From Contendibacter sp031732755 (GTDB lineage Bacteria; Pseudomonadota; Gammaproteobacteria; Competibacterales; Competibacteraceae): DNA of 64,000 nucleotides. The translations under genes were made by a program, and so were the position numbers. Under the pieces are notes generated by a model, which worked only from the letters and a program-made list of their open reading frames with translations, was not told the origin of the DNA and ran no database searches. The stretch lies in the NCBI GenBank assembly GCA_031732755.1, contig JAVMKI010000073.1, positions 1-64,000 of the forward strand. Direction: 5' to 3'. Below are positions 55,583 to 64,000 of this stretch, one piece after another. The first letter of the stretch is position 1. The number at the start of each line of letters is the position of its first letter.

Positions 55583-56247
55583 TGCACGGTCTGGCGTTCG
55601 ATATCGCTCATTTGTTGGCGGGCGGCATGGTGTTGGCGAGCTTTCTGTTGCTGTACCAGGATCGCCTGTCCGCGCTGATCAATGTCTTTGCCCTGCACTC
55701 GCTGGTGCTGGTGCTGGCGGTCGGTTGGCAAGCGACGATTCAGCAGGCCCATCATCTCTACGTTACGGCGGGAATTGCGCTGGTGTTCAAAGTCATCGTG
55801 ATTCCGACCGCACTGCACCGCATCATCCGGCGGCTCGGCATTCACCGCACTCTGGAAGTGGTCGGTGGCGTGGGTCGGGACATGTTGGCTGGTACTGGGC
55901 TGGTGGCGTTGTCGATTCTGGTGATGCTGCCGGTGACGGCGGGGGCCGACGCGTTGGCGCGGGAAGATCTGGCGTTCGCGTTGGCGGTGCTGCTGCTGGG
56001 GTTGCTGCTGATGGTCACCCGTCAGAACGCGGTGAGCCTGGTGGTCGGCTTCATGTCGTTGGAGAACGGGCTGGTGCTGGCCGCCGCCGGGGCGCGCGGG
56101 ATGCCGCTGGCGGTGGAGATCAGCATTGCGTTTTCGGTCTTGATCGCGCTGATCGTGATCGGCATCTTCCTGTTCCGTATCCGAGAGCGCTTCGACAGCG
56201 TGGACATGCAAGCGATGGATACCTTTCGGGAAGGACGGCGGCGATGA
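55582..56247 (+). CDS. hyfE: Hydrogenase-4 component E-like subunit
   Basis: A 221-residue membrane protein with six helices; its C-terminal half (VVGFMSLENGLVLAAAGARG) is related to NuoK. ATG 55582 overlaps the hyfC stop. In Hyf complexes it is part of the membrane arm. Its stop overlaps the hyfF ATG in an ATGA. Confidence 0.88.
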   Translation: MHGLAFDIAHLLAGGMVLASFLLLYQDRLSALINVFALHSLVLVLAVGWQATIQQAHHLYVTAGIALVFKVIVIPTALHRIIRRLGIHRTLEVVGGVGRDMLAGTGLVALSILVMLPVTAGADALAREDLAFALAVLLLGLLLMVTRQNAVSLVVGFMSLENGLVLAAAGARGMPLAVEISIAFSVLIALIVIGIFLFRIRERFDSVDMQAMDTFREGRRR

Positions 56248-57696
56248 GCGAGGTAGGTTTCCTGGCGCTGGTCGCGCTGCTGGTTGTTCCGGCCAGCGCC
56301 GCGCTGCTGCTGGTGTTGCTGTCCGGCTACCGGCTCGGCGCCCGGTTGAACGTCGGCGCGGCCTTGGCGAGCCTGTTGGCCGCCATCACCCTGTTCGGGG
56401 CACGGCCGGAAGCCAATCTCTACCTGCGGGTGGACGATTTCAACATCTATCTGATCGCGCTGAACAACCTGGTCAGCTTCACCACCAGTGTGTTCAGTGC
56501 CAGCTACATTGCCCACGAACTGGAAACCGGTCGGCTGACCCCGACGTATTTGCGCTTCTATCACGCCATGTATCAGGCGTTGCTGTTCGCCATGAATCTG
56601 GCGCTGCTGGCCAACAATATCGGACTGTTGTGGGTGGCGATCGAACTGGCGACGCTGATCACGGTGCTGATGGTCGGTATCTATCGGACGCGCGCCGCCC
56701 TGGAGGCCGCCTGGAAGTATTTCATCCTGGGCAGTCTTGGCATCGCTCTGGCGCTGTTCGGCACTATTTTGGTGTATTTGGCGGCGCAGCCGGTGGATCG
56801 GACAGGGCTTGCCGGCCATGGCCTGGGATCGGTTGATCTCTCACGCCGACGCCTTCGATCCGGCGCTGCTCAATCTGGCGTTCGTGTTCCTGTTGCTCGG
56901 TTACGGCACCAAGGCCGGCCTGGTGCCGCTGCACGCCTGGTTGCCCGACGCCCACGCCGAAGGCCCCACGCCGATCTCGGCGGTGCTGTCCGGTCTGTTG
57001 CTGAACGTCGCGCTGTACGCGGTGCTGCGGTTCAAGATGCTGATGAGCGCCAATTCGTCCGCCTTGGCGCCGGGTCCGTTGATGGTCGGTCTGGGGTTGC
57101 TGTCTCTGCTGTTCGCCGGGTTGATGCTTTATCGCCGGGGCGACATCAAGCGGTTGTTCGCCTACTCCTCCATCGAGCACATGGGCATCATCACTTTCGC
57201 CTTCGGCATGGGTGGGCCGCTGGCCAATTTTGCGGGATTGCTGCACATGACGATGCACAGCCTGACCAAATCGGCGATTTTCTTCGCCGTGGGCCACATC
57301 TCCCAGGTCAAGGGTACCCAGCGGATTTCCACCATTCGCGGCTTGACCGTCACCCATCCAGCGCTCGGCTGGGGCTTGGTGGCCGGCGTGATCGCCATCG
57401 CCGGGATGCCGCCGTTCGGTGTTTTCATGAGCGAGTTCCTGGTGGTGAGTTCCACCTTCGCCCGCCAGCCGCTGCTGGCGTTGCCGCTGGTGCTGGGGTT
57501 GCTGCTGGCGTTCGGCACGCTGCTGTGGCGGCTGAATGGGATGGCGTTCGGCACGCCGGACGGTGGCCGCGCCGCGCCAATGCAAGCCAGCATCCTACCG
57601 ATGCTGACGCATCTAGCGTTGGTGTTCGCGGCGGGAATCTGGCTACCGGAGCCACTGGTCGCTTGGTTCCGCAACGTCGCGGTATTGCTGGGCTGA
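56244..57696 (+). pseudogene. hyfF: Hydrogenase-4 component F-like (NuoN/antiporter-type) subunit, frameshifted
   Basis: The gene starts at ATG 56244 (MSEVGFLALVALLVVPAS) and reads well to about residue 185 (ALFGTILVYLAAQPVDRTGL). It then continues one base out of phase as AMAWDRLISHADAFDPALLN, KAGLVPLHAWLPDAHAEGPT and FAYSSIEHMGIITFAFGMGG to LLG at 57696. The change lies between about 56790 and 56818, near a GGG run, and needs removal of one base or addition of two. If real the subunit is broken; a sequencing error is just as possible. Antiporter lysines are present in both parts. Confidence 0.82.
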
Positions 57697-57730
57697 GACG
57701 AAAGGCAAAAGGCGAAAGGTCAAACCGACG

Positions 57731-59251
57731 ATGAGCGCTAGAGATTTGCGGACGGTGCTGGATATCGGCCAACCGGTCGCCGAACATCGCCCCTGGCCAC
57801 GGGTCGTTGTCACCACCGAAACTTGGAATACGCTGGTTGAAGGGCTGGCCGGCGGTGTTTGGACCTTACTTGGATTGTGGGGCGAAGTGGGGATGGTGCA
57901 TCTGGCGGTGCGCGAGGATGCGAGCGGGACGCTCGGTGTCGGCAGTCTACCCTGCCCGGATGGGCGCTTTCCCTCCGTGGGTCGCTTGCATCCACCGGCG
58001 CAACGGCTGGAGCGCACGATAACCGATCTGGTTGGTTTGCAACCGACGGATGCTCCCGACTCCCGACCTTGGTTGGATCACGGTCGCTGGCCAGTATTGC
58101 ATCCGCTGGGTGCGGCAAACCCGCGCACCGAACCGCCACCGCCGTACCCTTTCCTGCCGGCGGAAGGCGAAAGCCTGCATCAGATTCCGGTGGGGCCGGT
58201 TCATGCCGGCATCATCGAACCCGGCCATTTCCGCTTTACCGCCAACGGTGAGGCAGTGGTTCGGTTGGAGGAACGGCTAGGCTATGTCCATAAGGGCATC
58301 GAGAGCCTGCTGACCGGCGCAACGCTGGAACGAGCAGCGCGGTTGGTCGGGCGTGTATCCGGCGACAGCACGGTCGCTTACGCGCTGGCCTTCGCCCGCG
58401 CCGTTGAAGCGGCTACGGAAACGGTTGTGCCGGATCGCGCCCATTGGCTGCGGGCGCTGATGGCCGAATTGGAACGGCTGGCCAATCATTGCGGCGATAT
58501 CGGCGCCATTTGCAACGACGCGGCTTTTGCGTTGATGCTCGCCCATTGCGCGGTATTGCGCGAGAAGATTTTACGCGCCAGCGCTGCCTGCTTCGGTCAT
58601 CGGTTGCTGATGGATCGCATCGTTCCTGGCGGAGTGACGGCGGACCTGTCAGTGGAAGGTATCAAAGTCTTGCGCGCGCTGATCGCCGAATTCCACCGCC
58701 AGTTTCCGCCACTGATCGAGTTGTACGACAACACCGCCTCGCTGCAAGACCGTACCGTGGGCACTGGTTTTGTCCGGCCGTCCTTGATCAAGCAGTTTGG
58801 TTGCGGCGGTGTCATCGGTCGCGCTGGAGGTCGGGCGTTCGACGCCCGCCGCCAGCCCGGCTATCCACCCTACGAGCAACTGGAATTCGAGACACCGATT
58901 CGGACCGACAGCGATGTCAATGCCCGGGTGTGGCTGCGCATCCGCGAGGTGGAACAGAGCCTAGCGCTCGTCGAGCGGATACTGGAGCGGTTGCCGTCGG
59001 GTCCGATGCGCGGTGCATTGAATCGCCCCGATCAACCGTGCGAAGGCATGGCGCTGGTGGAAGGTTTTCGCGGCGATGTTCTGGTGTGGCTACGCTTGAA
59101 CCGCGACGGCACGGTAGCGCGCTGCCACCCCCGCGATCCGTCCTGGTTCCAGTGGCCACTGCTGGAAGCCGCCATCGAAAACAACATCGTGGCCGATTTC
59201 CCGCTGTGCAATAAATCCTTCAACGGCTCGTATTCGGGCCACGATCTGTAG
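57731..59251 (+). CDS. hyfG: Hydrogenase-4 component G-like large subunit lacking NiFe ligands (NuoCD type)
   Basis: A 506-residue protein with a NuoC-like N-terminal half and a NuoD/NiFe-large-subunit-like C-terminal half (LERLANHCGDIGAICNDAAF, VKVLR-type helices, and the end NKSFNGSYSGHDL). A true group 4 NiFe enzyme has CGxC near RISGDS and DPCxxC near the end. Here the first is RVSGDSTVAY and the last is SYSG: none of the four ligands is present. It therefore cannot bind NiFe as hydrogenases do and resembles the large subunit of Ehr complexes or of complex I. It sits 35 bases after hyfF. Confidence 0.88.
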   Translation: MSARDLRTVLDIGQPVAEHRPWPRVVVTTETWNTLVEGLAGGVWTLLGLWGEVGMVHLAVREDASGTLGVGSLPCPDGRFPSVGRLHPPAQRLERTITDLVGLQPTDAPDSRPWLDHGRWPVLHPLGAANPRTEPPPPYPFLPAEGESLHQIPVGPVHAGIIEPGHFRFTANGEAVVRLEERLGYVHKGIESLLTGATLERAARLVGRVSGDSTVAYALAFARAVEAATETVVPDRAHWLRALMAELERLANHCGDIGAICNDAAFALMLAHCAVLREKILRASAACFGHRLLMDRIVPGGVTADLSVEGIKVLRALIAEFHRQFPPLIELYDNTASLQDRTVGTGFVRPSLIKQFGCGGVIGRAGGRAFDARRQPGYPPYEQLEFETPIRTDSDVNARVWLRIREVEQSLALVERILERLPSGPMRGALNRPDQPCEGMALVEGFRGDVLVWLRLNRDGTVARCHPRDPSWFQWPLLEAAIENNIVADFPLCNKSFNGSYSGHDL

Positions 59252-59262
59252 GTCATGCAGCC

Positions 59263-59775
59263 ATGCGCAAGCCGCTGTTGCAAAATCTGTGGCGGTCGCC
59301 GCTGACCGAGGCGGCTCCAGCCCCTTCCGAACAAGCCTTGGCCGAACTGGGTGCGAAAGTGGATTACGCCGCCCGGCGGCGTTTGGGCCGCAGTTTGTCC
59401 ATTCGCGAAGTGGACGCCGGTTCCTGCAATGGTTGTGAACTGGAAATTCACGCGCTGAATAACGCTTTCTATGATTTGGAGCGGTTCGGCTTGCACATCG
59501 TCGCTTCGCCGCGCCATGCCGATGTGTTGCTGGTCACGGGTCCGGTGACGGTCAATATGCGGGAGGCGCTGGAACGTACCTATGCGGCAACGCCCGATCC
59601 GAAATGGGTAGTGGCGGTGGGCGATTGCGGACGGGACGGCGGCGTGTTTGCCGGTAGTTATGCCTGTGTCGGTGGGGTGGCGGCGGTGATTCCGGTTGAT
59701 CTGCATATTCCCGGCTGCCCACCCAGCCCGATCCAGTTATTGGAGGGCCTGCTGGCGCTGTTGCGGGTGCAGTAG
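59263..59775 (+). CDS. hyfI: Hydrogenase-4 component I-like (NuoB-type iron-sulfur) subunit
   Basis: A 170-residue NuoB-like protein that keeps four cysteines of a cluster N2-type [4Fe-4S]: SCNGCELE (two), VGDCGRDGG, and IPGCPPSP. It should receive electrons next to the large subunit. It is 11 bases after hyfG. There is no HyfH-type ferredoxin, no HyfA, and no HyfD in the operon. Confidence 0.93.
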   Translation: MRKPLLQNLWRSPLTEAAPAPSEQALAELGAKVDYAARRRLGRSLSIREVDAGSCNGCELEIHALNNAFYDLERFGLHIVASPRHADVLLVTGPVTVNMREALERTYAATPDPKWVVAVGDCGRDGGVFAGSYACVGGVAAVIPVDLHIPGCPPSPIQLLEGLLALLRVQ

Positions 59776-59826
59776 AAATGATTCGCCGGGAATGGAAAAA
59801 CGCGAATTAATTGAGAGGTTTGCGCA

Positions 59827-60282
59827 ATGGAAATCGAAGAATTGAATGCTTTGAATGTTGCTGGTTATGACCAGGACTTCTATCTGTGGACGCAGCAGCA
59901 AGCCGCACTGTTGCGCCAAGGTTCGCTAACAGCCGTGGATGTTGAAAACCTTGCTGAGGAAATTGAGAGCATGGGTAAAAGCGATAAGCGTTCACTAGGA
60001 AGCTTTTTAGAAAACATCTTGATGCACTTGCTGAAATGGCAATTTCAGCCTGAACGACGCTGCAACAGTTGGATTGAGAGCATCGGTAATGGCCGCAATG
60101 AGACTGAACGGTTGCTGGAATATAGCCCTAGTCTTGCGCCACAAATCCCCGCATTGCTGACGGCTGAATATCGCCGCGCCCGCAAGGAAGCAGTGCGCGA
60201 AACTCGATTACCACTGGCGACGTTTCCCGAACAATGCCCATTCACCGTTGATCAGATTATCGGCGACTATTGGCCGGATTAA
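59827..60282 (+). CDS. DUF29-family protein
   Basis: A 151-residue protein with the DUF29 pattern: YDQDFYLWTQQQAALLRQGSLTAVDVENLAEEIESMG, then LENILMHLLKWQFQPERR, and the end PFTVDQIIGDYWPD. Function unknown; often multicopy and mobile-like in cyanobacteria and some proteobacteria. GAGAGG lies upstream. Codon use is more AT-rich than its neighbours, suggesting recent arrival. Confidence 0.87.
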   Translation: MEIEELNALNVAGYDQDFYLWTQQQAALLRQGSLTAVDVENLAEEIESMGKSDKRSLGSFLENILMHLLKWQFQPERRCNSWIESIGNGRNETERLLEYSPSLAPQIPALLTAEYRRARKEAVRETRLPLATFPEQCPFTVDQIIGDYWPD

Positions 60283-60479
60283 ATAAGGGTATACGGTGAA
60301 TACTATGCGCAACTGCTCTTTATGAGTGACGTGGAGGGTTCTGTTTTGAGGATCAACCGGTTTGGCTATTACAAAACAGCACAAAAATAGCGAACAGCGC
60401 GAGAACTACAACGTGTAACACAGGTTGGCGAAGCGTGGTTTCACCGGAACCGGAATTCCATTTCTCGTGGGAGATATGA

Positions 60480-62255
60480 ATGAAACCTGATCGAGAACAT
60501 CCGCTATATCTGCCGTTCGCCACCGCTTTGCGCGACAAACTGCGCGGCGGCTATAACCTCTCCAAACTGCAAGCCGACCTGCTGGCTGGGGTCACGGTCG
60601 GCATCGTCGCGGTGCCGCTGGCAATGGCGCTGGCGATTGGCAGCGGGGTGCCGCCGCAGTATGGCTTGTACACCGCCATCGTCGCCGGCCTGCTGATCGC
60701 GTTGACCGGCGGTTCCCGGTTCAGCGTGTCCGGCCCGACCGCCGCCTTCATCGTCATCCTGCATCCCATCGCGGAGAAATACGGGCTTGGCGGGCTGGTG
60801 ACCGCGGGTTTCATGGCCGGCTTCATGCTGATCGGCATGGGCGTGGCACGGATGGGCAAGTTGATCCAGTTCATTCCCTATCCGGTGACCACTGGTTTTA
60901 CGACGGGCATTGCGGTCGTCATCGCCAGTCTGCAATTCAAGGACTTTTTCGGCCTGCAACTGGCCGTGCAACCGGAGCACTTTCTCGAACGAGTGTGGTT
61001 GGTGGGGCAGGCGCTGCCCAGCTTTCATGCTGCTGACTTGCTGATCGGCACGCTGACCCTGACCTTGTTGATTTTCTGGCCACGCCTGAAAACCGGGTTG
61101 CCAGCGCCGCTAATCGGCATCATGGCTGCCTCGGTACTAGCCTGGGCGCTCACTCGCGTCGTGGACGGTTTCGAGGTCGCGACCATCGCGTCCCGGTTCA
61201 GTTATCTAAAAGACGGGCAAACCTTGCCAGGGATTCCGCCTTTCCTGCCGCGATTCGTGCTACCGTGGCAGTTGCCTGGCCCGGATGGTCAGCCGCTGGG
61301 GCTGTCGCTGGGGTTGATCAAGGATCTGCTGGGTCCAGCGATGGCGATTGCCTTGCTGGGCGCCATCGAGTCGTTGCTGTGCGCGGTGGTGGCCGACGGC
61401 ATGACTGGGACCAAACATGATCCCGACGCCGAATTGATCGGGCAGGGTATTGGCAATGTAGCCGCGCCGTTCTTTGGCGGCGTCGCCGCGACCGGAGCGC
61501 TGGCCCGCACCGCCGCCAACATTCGCGTCGGTGCCCGGAGTCCGCTGGCCGCCGTGTTCCATGCGTTATTTATCCTGCTGGTGCTTCTGGCGCTGGCGCC
61601 GCTACTGGGTTATTTGCCCATGGCCGCTTTGGCGGCGTTGTTGCTGCTGGTGGCGTGGAATATGAGTGAACTCAAACATTTTCGCCATATTCTCAAGATC
61701 GCGCCTGGCAGCGACATCTTGGTGCTGCTGGTCTGTTTCGGGTTGACAGTACTGTTTGACATGGTGATCGCCATCAGCGTCGGCGTGGTGCTGGCCGCGC
61801 TGCTGTTCATGAGCCGGATGGCGGAACTGAGCGGCGGCCAGCATGTGGAGACCGCCCATCCGCATTTGGAGAGCCCGTTGCCGGAGGGCGTGCGACTGTA
61901 TGAAGTCTCCGGTTCGCTGTTCTTTGGCGCGGCGGAAAAAGCGATGAGCGCCCTGCGCGATATCGGCGCCCGGCCGCGGGCGATCATCATCAATATCGAA
62001 GCGGTAACGGTCATGGACGTATCGGGACTGGTGGCGCTGGACTCGGCCATCGAACGGTTGCAAAGTGATGGGATTCTGGTGGCGGTGGCGGGGGTGCACG
62101 GCCAGCCGGCGCTACTGATGCGCCGGGCCGGTTTGCGCAATATGCCCGGCAAGTTGCTGCTGTCATCCAGCCTGCCGCAGGTGCTGATGCGGGTGCGCCA
62201 TTATCTGGGCGAGTCGAGCACGGGGCAGCCGCTACTCACCGAAAAATTTACCTGA
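60480..62255 (+). CDS. SulP-family anion transporter with STAS domain
   Basis: A 591-residue transporter: about 12-14 membrane helices (GVTVGIVAVPLAMALAIGSGVPPQYGLYTAIVAG is the SulP signature; GGSRFSVSGPTAAFIV follows) and a C-terminal STAS domain (about 465-575, IIINIEAVTVMDVSGLVALD). SulP proteins carry sulfate, bicarbonate or dicarboxylates; the sequence does not settle which. Ribosome site GGGAGA precedes the ATG at 60480. nudC follows 16 bases after. Confidence 0.91.
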   Translation: MKPDREHPLYLPFATALRDKLRGGYNLSKLQADLLAGVTVGIVAVPLAMALAIGSGVPPQYGLYTAIVAGLLIALTGGSRFSVSGPTAAFIVILHPIAEKYGLGGLVTAGFMAGFMLIGMGVARMGKLIQFIPYPVTTGFTTGIAVVIASLQFKDFFGLQLAVQPEHFLERVWLVGQALPSFHAADLLIGTLTLTLLIFWPRLKTGLPAPLIGIMAASVLAWALTRVVDGFEVATIASRFSYLKDGQTLPGIPPFLPRFVLPWQLPGPDGQPLGLSLGLIKDLLGPAMAIALLGAIESLLCAVVADGMTGTKHDPDAELIGQGIGNVAAPFFGGVAATGALARTAANIRVGARSPLAAVFHALFILLVLLALAPLLGYLPMAALAALLLLVAWNMSELKHFRHILKIAPGSDILVLLVCFGLTVLFDMVIAISVGVVLAALLFMSRMAELSGGQHVETAHPHLESPLPEGVRLYEVSGSLFFGAAEKAMSALRDIGARPRAIIINIEAVTVMDVSGLVALDSAIERLQSDGILVAVAGVHGQPALLMRRAGLRNMPGKLLLSSSLPQVLMRVRHYLGESSTGQPLLTEKFT

Positions 62256-62271
62256 ATGAGAATCCTGTTCC

Positions 62272-63111
62272 ATGCTGATGCTGCCCGATGAATTTCAGCC
62301 GGCGTTGTTGCCGGCGGGCGATACCGATGCGCCGGGCCGGTGGTTCGTGTTCGCCGGCGGCGAACTGCTGGTGCGGTCGTCGGCGGACGGCGTGGAACTG
62401 CCGACGGCTTCGACCTGGCCCTTCGCCAAGCTGCCGACGACGCGCCGATTGTATCTCGGCGCCCTGCGCGGCCAGGCTTGCCATGCCGCCGAAGTGGAGG
62501 CGACCGCGTCGCCGCCGCCGGGGATGCAATTCGAAAGTTTGCGTGCCTTATGGACGCGGTTGGACGAAACCCTGCTCGGCGTGGCCAGTCACGCTCTACA
62601 ATTGATCGAATGGGATCGCACGCACCAGTTCTGCGGGCGGTGCGGAACGCCGACCCAACGGCGGGCCGACGAACGCGCCCGGCATTGCGCGGCCTGTGGG
62701 CTGGTCGCTTATCCACGCCTGTCGCCGGTGGTCATGGTGCGGGTGACGCGAGAAGGACGAATTTTGCTGGCCCGCGCGCCGCGTTTCGCTCCAGGCATGT
62801 ACAGTGTGCTGGCCGGGTTTGTCGAGGCGGGTGAGACGTTGGAGCAGGCGCTGCGCCGGGAGGTGGCCGAGGAAGTGGGGATTCAGATTCAGAATCTACG
62901 CTATTTCGCCAGCCAGTCCTGGCCATTTCCGCATTCGCTGATGATCGCGTTCACCGCCGAGTACGCGGCGGGCGAGGTGCGGGTGGATGGGCGGGAACTG
63001 CTCGACGCGGGCTGGTTCGCGCCCGACGCCTTGCCGGGATTGCCCAGTTCGATGAGCATGGCGTGGCGGCTGATTCAGGATTTCGTGGCCGGTAGCCCAG
63101 GCAAGGGGTGA
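62272..63111 (+). CDS. nudC: NADH pyrophosphatase NudC
   Basis: A 279-residue Nudix hydrolase that cleaves NADH and removes NAD caps from RNA. Zinc ribbon: CGRCG and CAACG near residues 123-146; Nudix box GFVEAGETLEQALRREVAEEVGI after it; and the NudC hallmark SQSWPFPHS (SQPWPFPxS). All catalytic Glu residues are present. It may share a transcript with the SulP gene. Confidence 0.95.
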   Translation: MLMLPDEFQPALLPAGDTDAPGRWFVFAGGELLVRSSADGVELPTASTWPFAKLPTTRRLYLGALRGQACHAAEVEATASPPPGMQFESLRALWTRLDETLLGVASHALQLIEWDRTHQFCGRCGTPTQRRADERARHCAACGLVAYPRLSPVVMVRVTREGRILLARAPRFAPGMYSVLAGFVEAGETLEQALRREVAEEVGIQIQNLRYFASQSWPFPHSLMIAFTAEYAAGEVRVDGRELLDAGWFAPDALPGLPSSMSMAWRLIQDFVAGSPGKG

Positions 63112-63171
63112 GAGGCAAGCCACGCGGATTCGTGGCGGCGTGGGCAATATCAGTTTTTCAGGAGGTTGGCG

Positions 63172-63864
63172 ATGAACGAGCGCCGCGCCGCGCTGGTGGA
63201 TTTCGCTCCGTCAGCGGATGCATTGGTCCAGGAACGGGTGCGCTTCGCGGCCCTGTGGATGCGGGTCATGCCGGGCGATCCCGCGATGGCGGAAACGATT
63301 TATGGTCGGCTGAGCGAACTCTATGGCGAACCGCATCGGCATTATCACACGCTGGATCATATCCGCCATTGTCTGCGCGAGTTCGACCGGGCGGCGGCGG
63401 CGATGGCCAATCCCGACGCGGTCGAACTCGCGCTGTGGTTCCACGATGCGATTTATCAGCCGGGTGCCGGAAACAACGAACGGCGTAGCGCCGATCTGTT
63501 CCGGCAATGGTCGGACGGACGGGTGGACTCGGGTTTCCTCCAGCAACGGGTGGAGGACCTGATCATGGCGACGACCCACCGCGAGCCGCCGGAACAGGGC
63601 GACGCCAGGTTCGTGGTGGACATCGATCTGTCCAGCTTCGGGTTGCCGTGGGAAGCGTGCGAGCGGGATGGCCACCGGATTCGCGCCGAGTTCGCGGGAG
63701 TCGCCGATGATCAATACTACACGGGTCACCTGCGGTTTCTGCGGGCGTTGCGGGATCGGAGCGCCTTTTTTTGCACGGAATTCTTTCGGCAACGCTATGA
63801 ATCGGTCGCGCGCGCGAATCTGGCGCGGATCATCGCGGACTTGCACGCGCGTGGCTATCGCTGA
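63172..63864 (+). CDS. Predicted metal-dependent HD-superfamily hydrolase (COG4339 type)
   Basis: A 230-residue protein with the pattern HYHTLDHIRHCLREFD and LALWFHDAIYQPGAGNNERRSADLF, the first His and HD pair of the HD domain; DLIMATTH and VDIDLSSFG give later ligands. Members are annotated (oddly) as NMDA-receptor subunit-like in databases, but real activity is unknown. ATG 63172 has GGAGG 6 bases upstream. Confidence 0.82.
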   Translation: MNERRAALVDFAPSADALVQERVRFAALWMRVMPGDPAMAETIYGRLSELYGEPHRHYHTLDHIRHCLREFDRAAAAMANPDAVELALWFHDAIYQPGAGNNERRSADLFRQWSDGRVDSGFLQQRVEDLIMATTHREPPEQGDARFVVDIDLSSFGLPWEACERDGHRIRAEFAGVADDQYYTGHLRFLRALRDRSAFFCTEFFRQRYESVARANLARIIADLHARGYR

Positions 63865-63898
63865 CGCGGGCGGATTGTGAAGGGTTGGAGAGCGGAAC

Positions 63899-64000
63899 AT
63901 GAAATTGAAACTGGGTAGCCTGATCACTGGGCTGACGGACCGGGGAGCGGCGCACCAACAGGTGGCGGCGACCGTGCTGTTCGCCGATATCTGCGGCAGC
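63899..64000 (+). CDS. Class III adenylate/guanylate cyclase, start only (cut by window end)
   Basis: Thirty-four codons from ATG 63899: MKLKLGSLITGLTDRGA, then VAATVLFADICGS, which is the start of the class III cyclase catalytic domain (FADI, first metal-binding Asp). GGAG lies 8 bases upstream. The rest is outside the window. Confidence 0.7.
   Translation, partial: MKLKLGSLITGLTDRGAAHQQVAATVLFADICGS

Noticed and set aside
52605..60282. Hyf-like operon as a DAB-type inorganic carbon pump
   Set aside because: DAB needs a DUF2309 (DabA) partner, which is absent; full NuoH, NuoCD and NuoB-like genes point to a Hyf/Ehr complex.

Overview
The window is GC-rich DNA, densely coded on both strands, and looks like one chromosomal stretch of a gammaproteobacterium. 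The case rests on the gene set: HrpA, BipA/TypA, Aat and Bpt, FtsK, HemL, ThiD/ThiE, RsmJ, NudC, FadL and a PsrA-like regulator. The metabolic flavour is storage of polyhydroxyalkanoate (PHA): a class I PHA synthase (19562-21370), a phasin (29336-29689), a SatP-type acetate permease, and a beta-oxidation block. That would fit a Competibacter-like carbon-storing lineage, but this is inference from content and no marker in the window proves the genus.

Layout. 1-91: the end of an insertion sequence (IS). 93-10500: hrpA, a cold-shock gene, typA, satP with a periplasmic cache protein, and a leftward operon of an acyltransferase-like gene, aat and bpt. 10754-16656: ftsK, a two-gene spermidine-synthase-like pair, a tiny cysteine-rich protein and a SYLF-type lipoprotein. 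16685-21370: a one-polypeptide MmeI-type restriction-modification enzyme just downstream of phaC. 21419-26068: Uma2, hemL, thiE, thiD, rubredoxin, macro domain, and a small membrane protein. 26250-31576: an EF-G-like GTPase, rsmJ, phasin, an AstE-like protein and pcm. 31527-32302: a broken IS remnant. 32376-36852: a B12-type radical SAM enzyme and two exosortase-A-associated enzymes. 36970-43185: a glutaredoxin-like protein, then a PsrA-like repressor, FadL, a dehydrogenase/hydratase fusion and a thiolase. 43357-52048: a repeat-rich secreted protein with AT-rich upstream DNA, a second Uma2, membrane, PilZ and PEBP proteins, TrkH and an acyl-CoA ligase. 52319-60282: an XRE regulator, a Hyf-like six-gene operon and a DUF29 protein. 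60480-64000: a SulP transporter, NudC, an HD-type protein and the start of a class III cyclase.

How the genes work together. The PsrA-like repressor has a clear inverted-repeat operator in front of it and sits before fatty-acid import and beta-oxidation genes. Phasin and PHA synthase handle the polymer, and SatP plus an acyl-CoA ligase would feed acetate and acyl units. The Hyf-like operon keeps the membrane modules and the iron-sulfur subunit, but its large subunit lacks the cysteines that bind NiFe. It is therefore more like the energy-converting-hydrogenase-related (Ehr) complexes than a hydrogenase. Its hyfF is frameshifted as written.

The two most striking points are (a) two IS ends 32 kb apart whose flanks carry the same 8-bp target duplication, which suggests one insertion split by a rearrangement, and (b) the NiFe-less Hyf/Ehr operon headed by an XRE regulator. 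I see no tRNA, rRNA or CRISPR array in the window.
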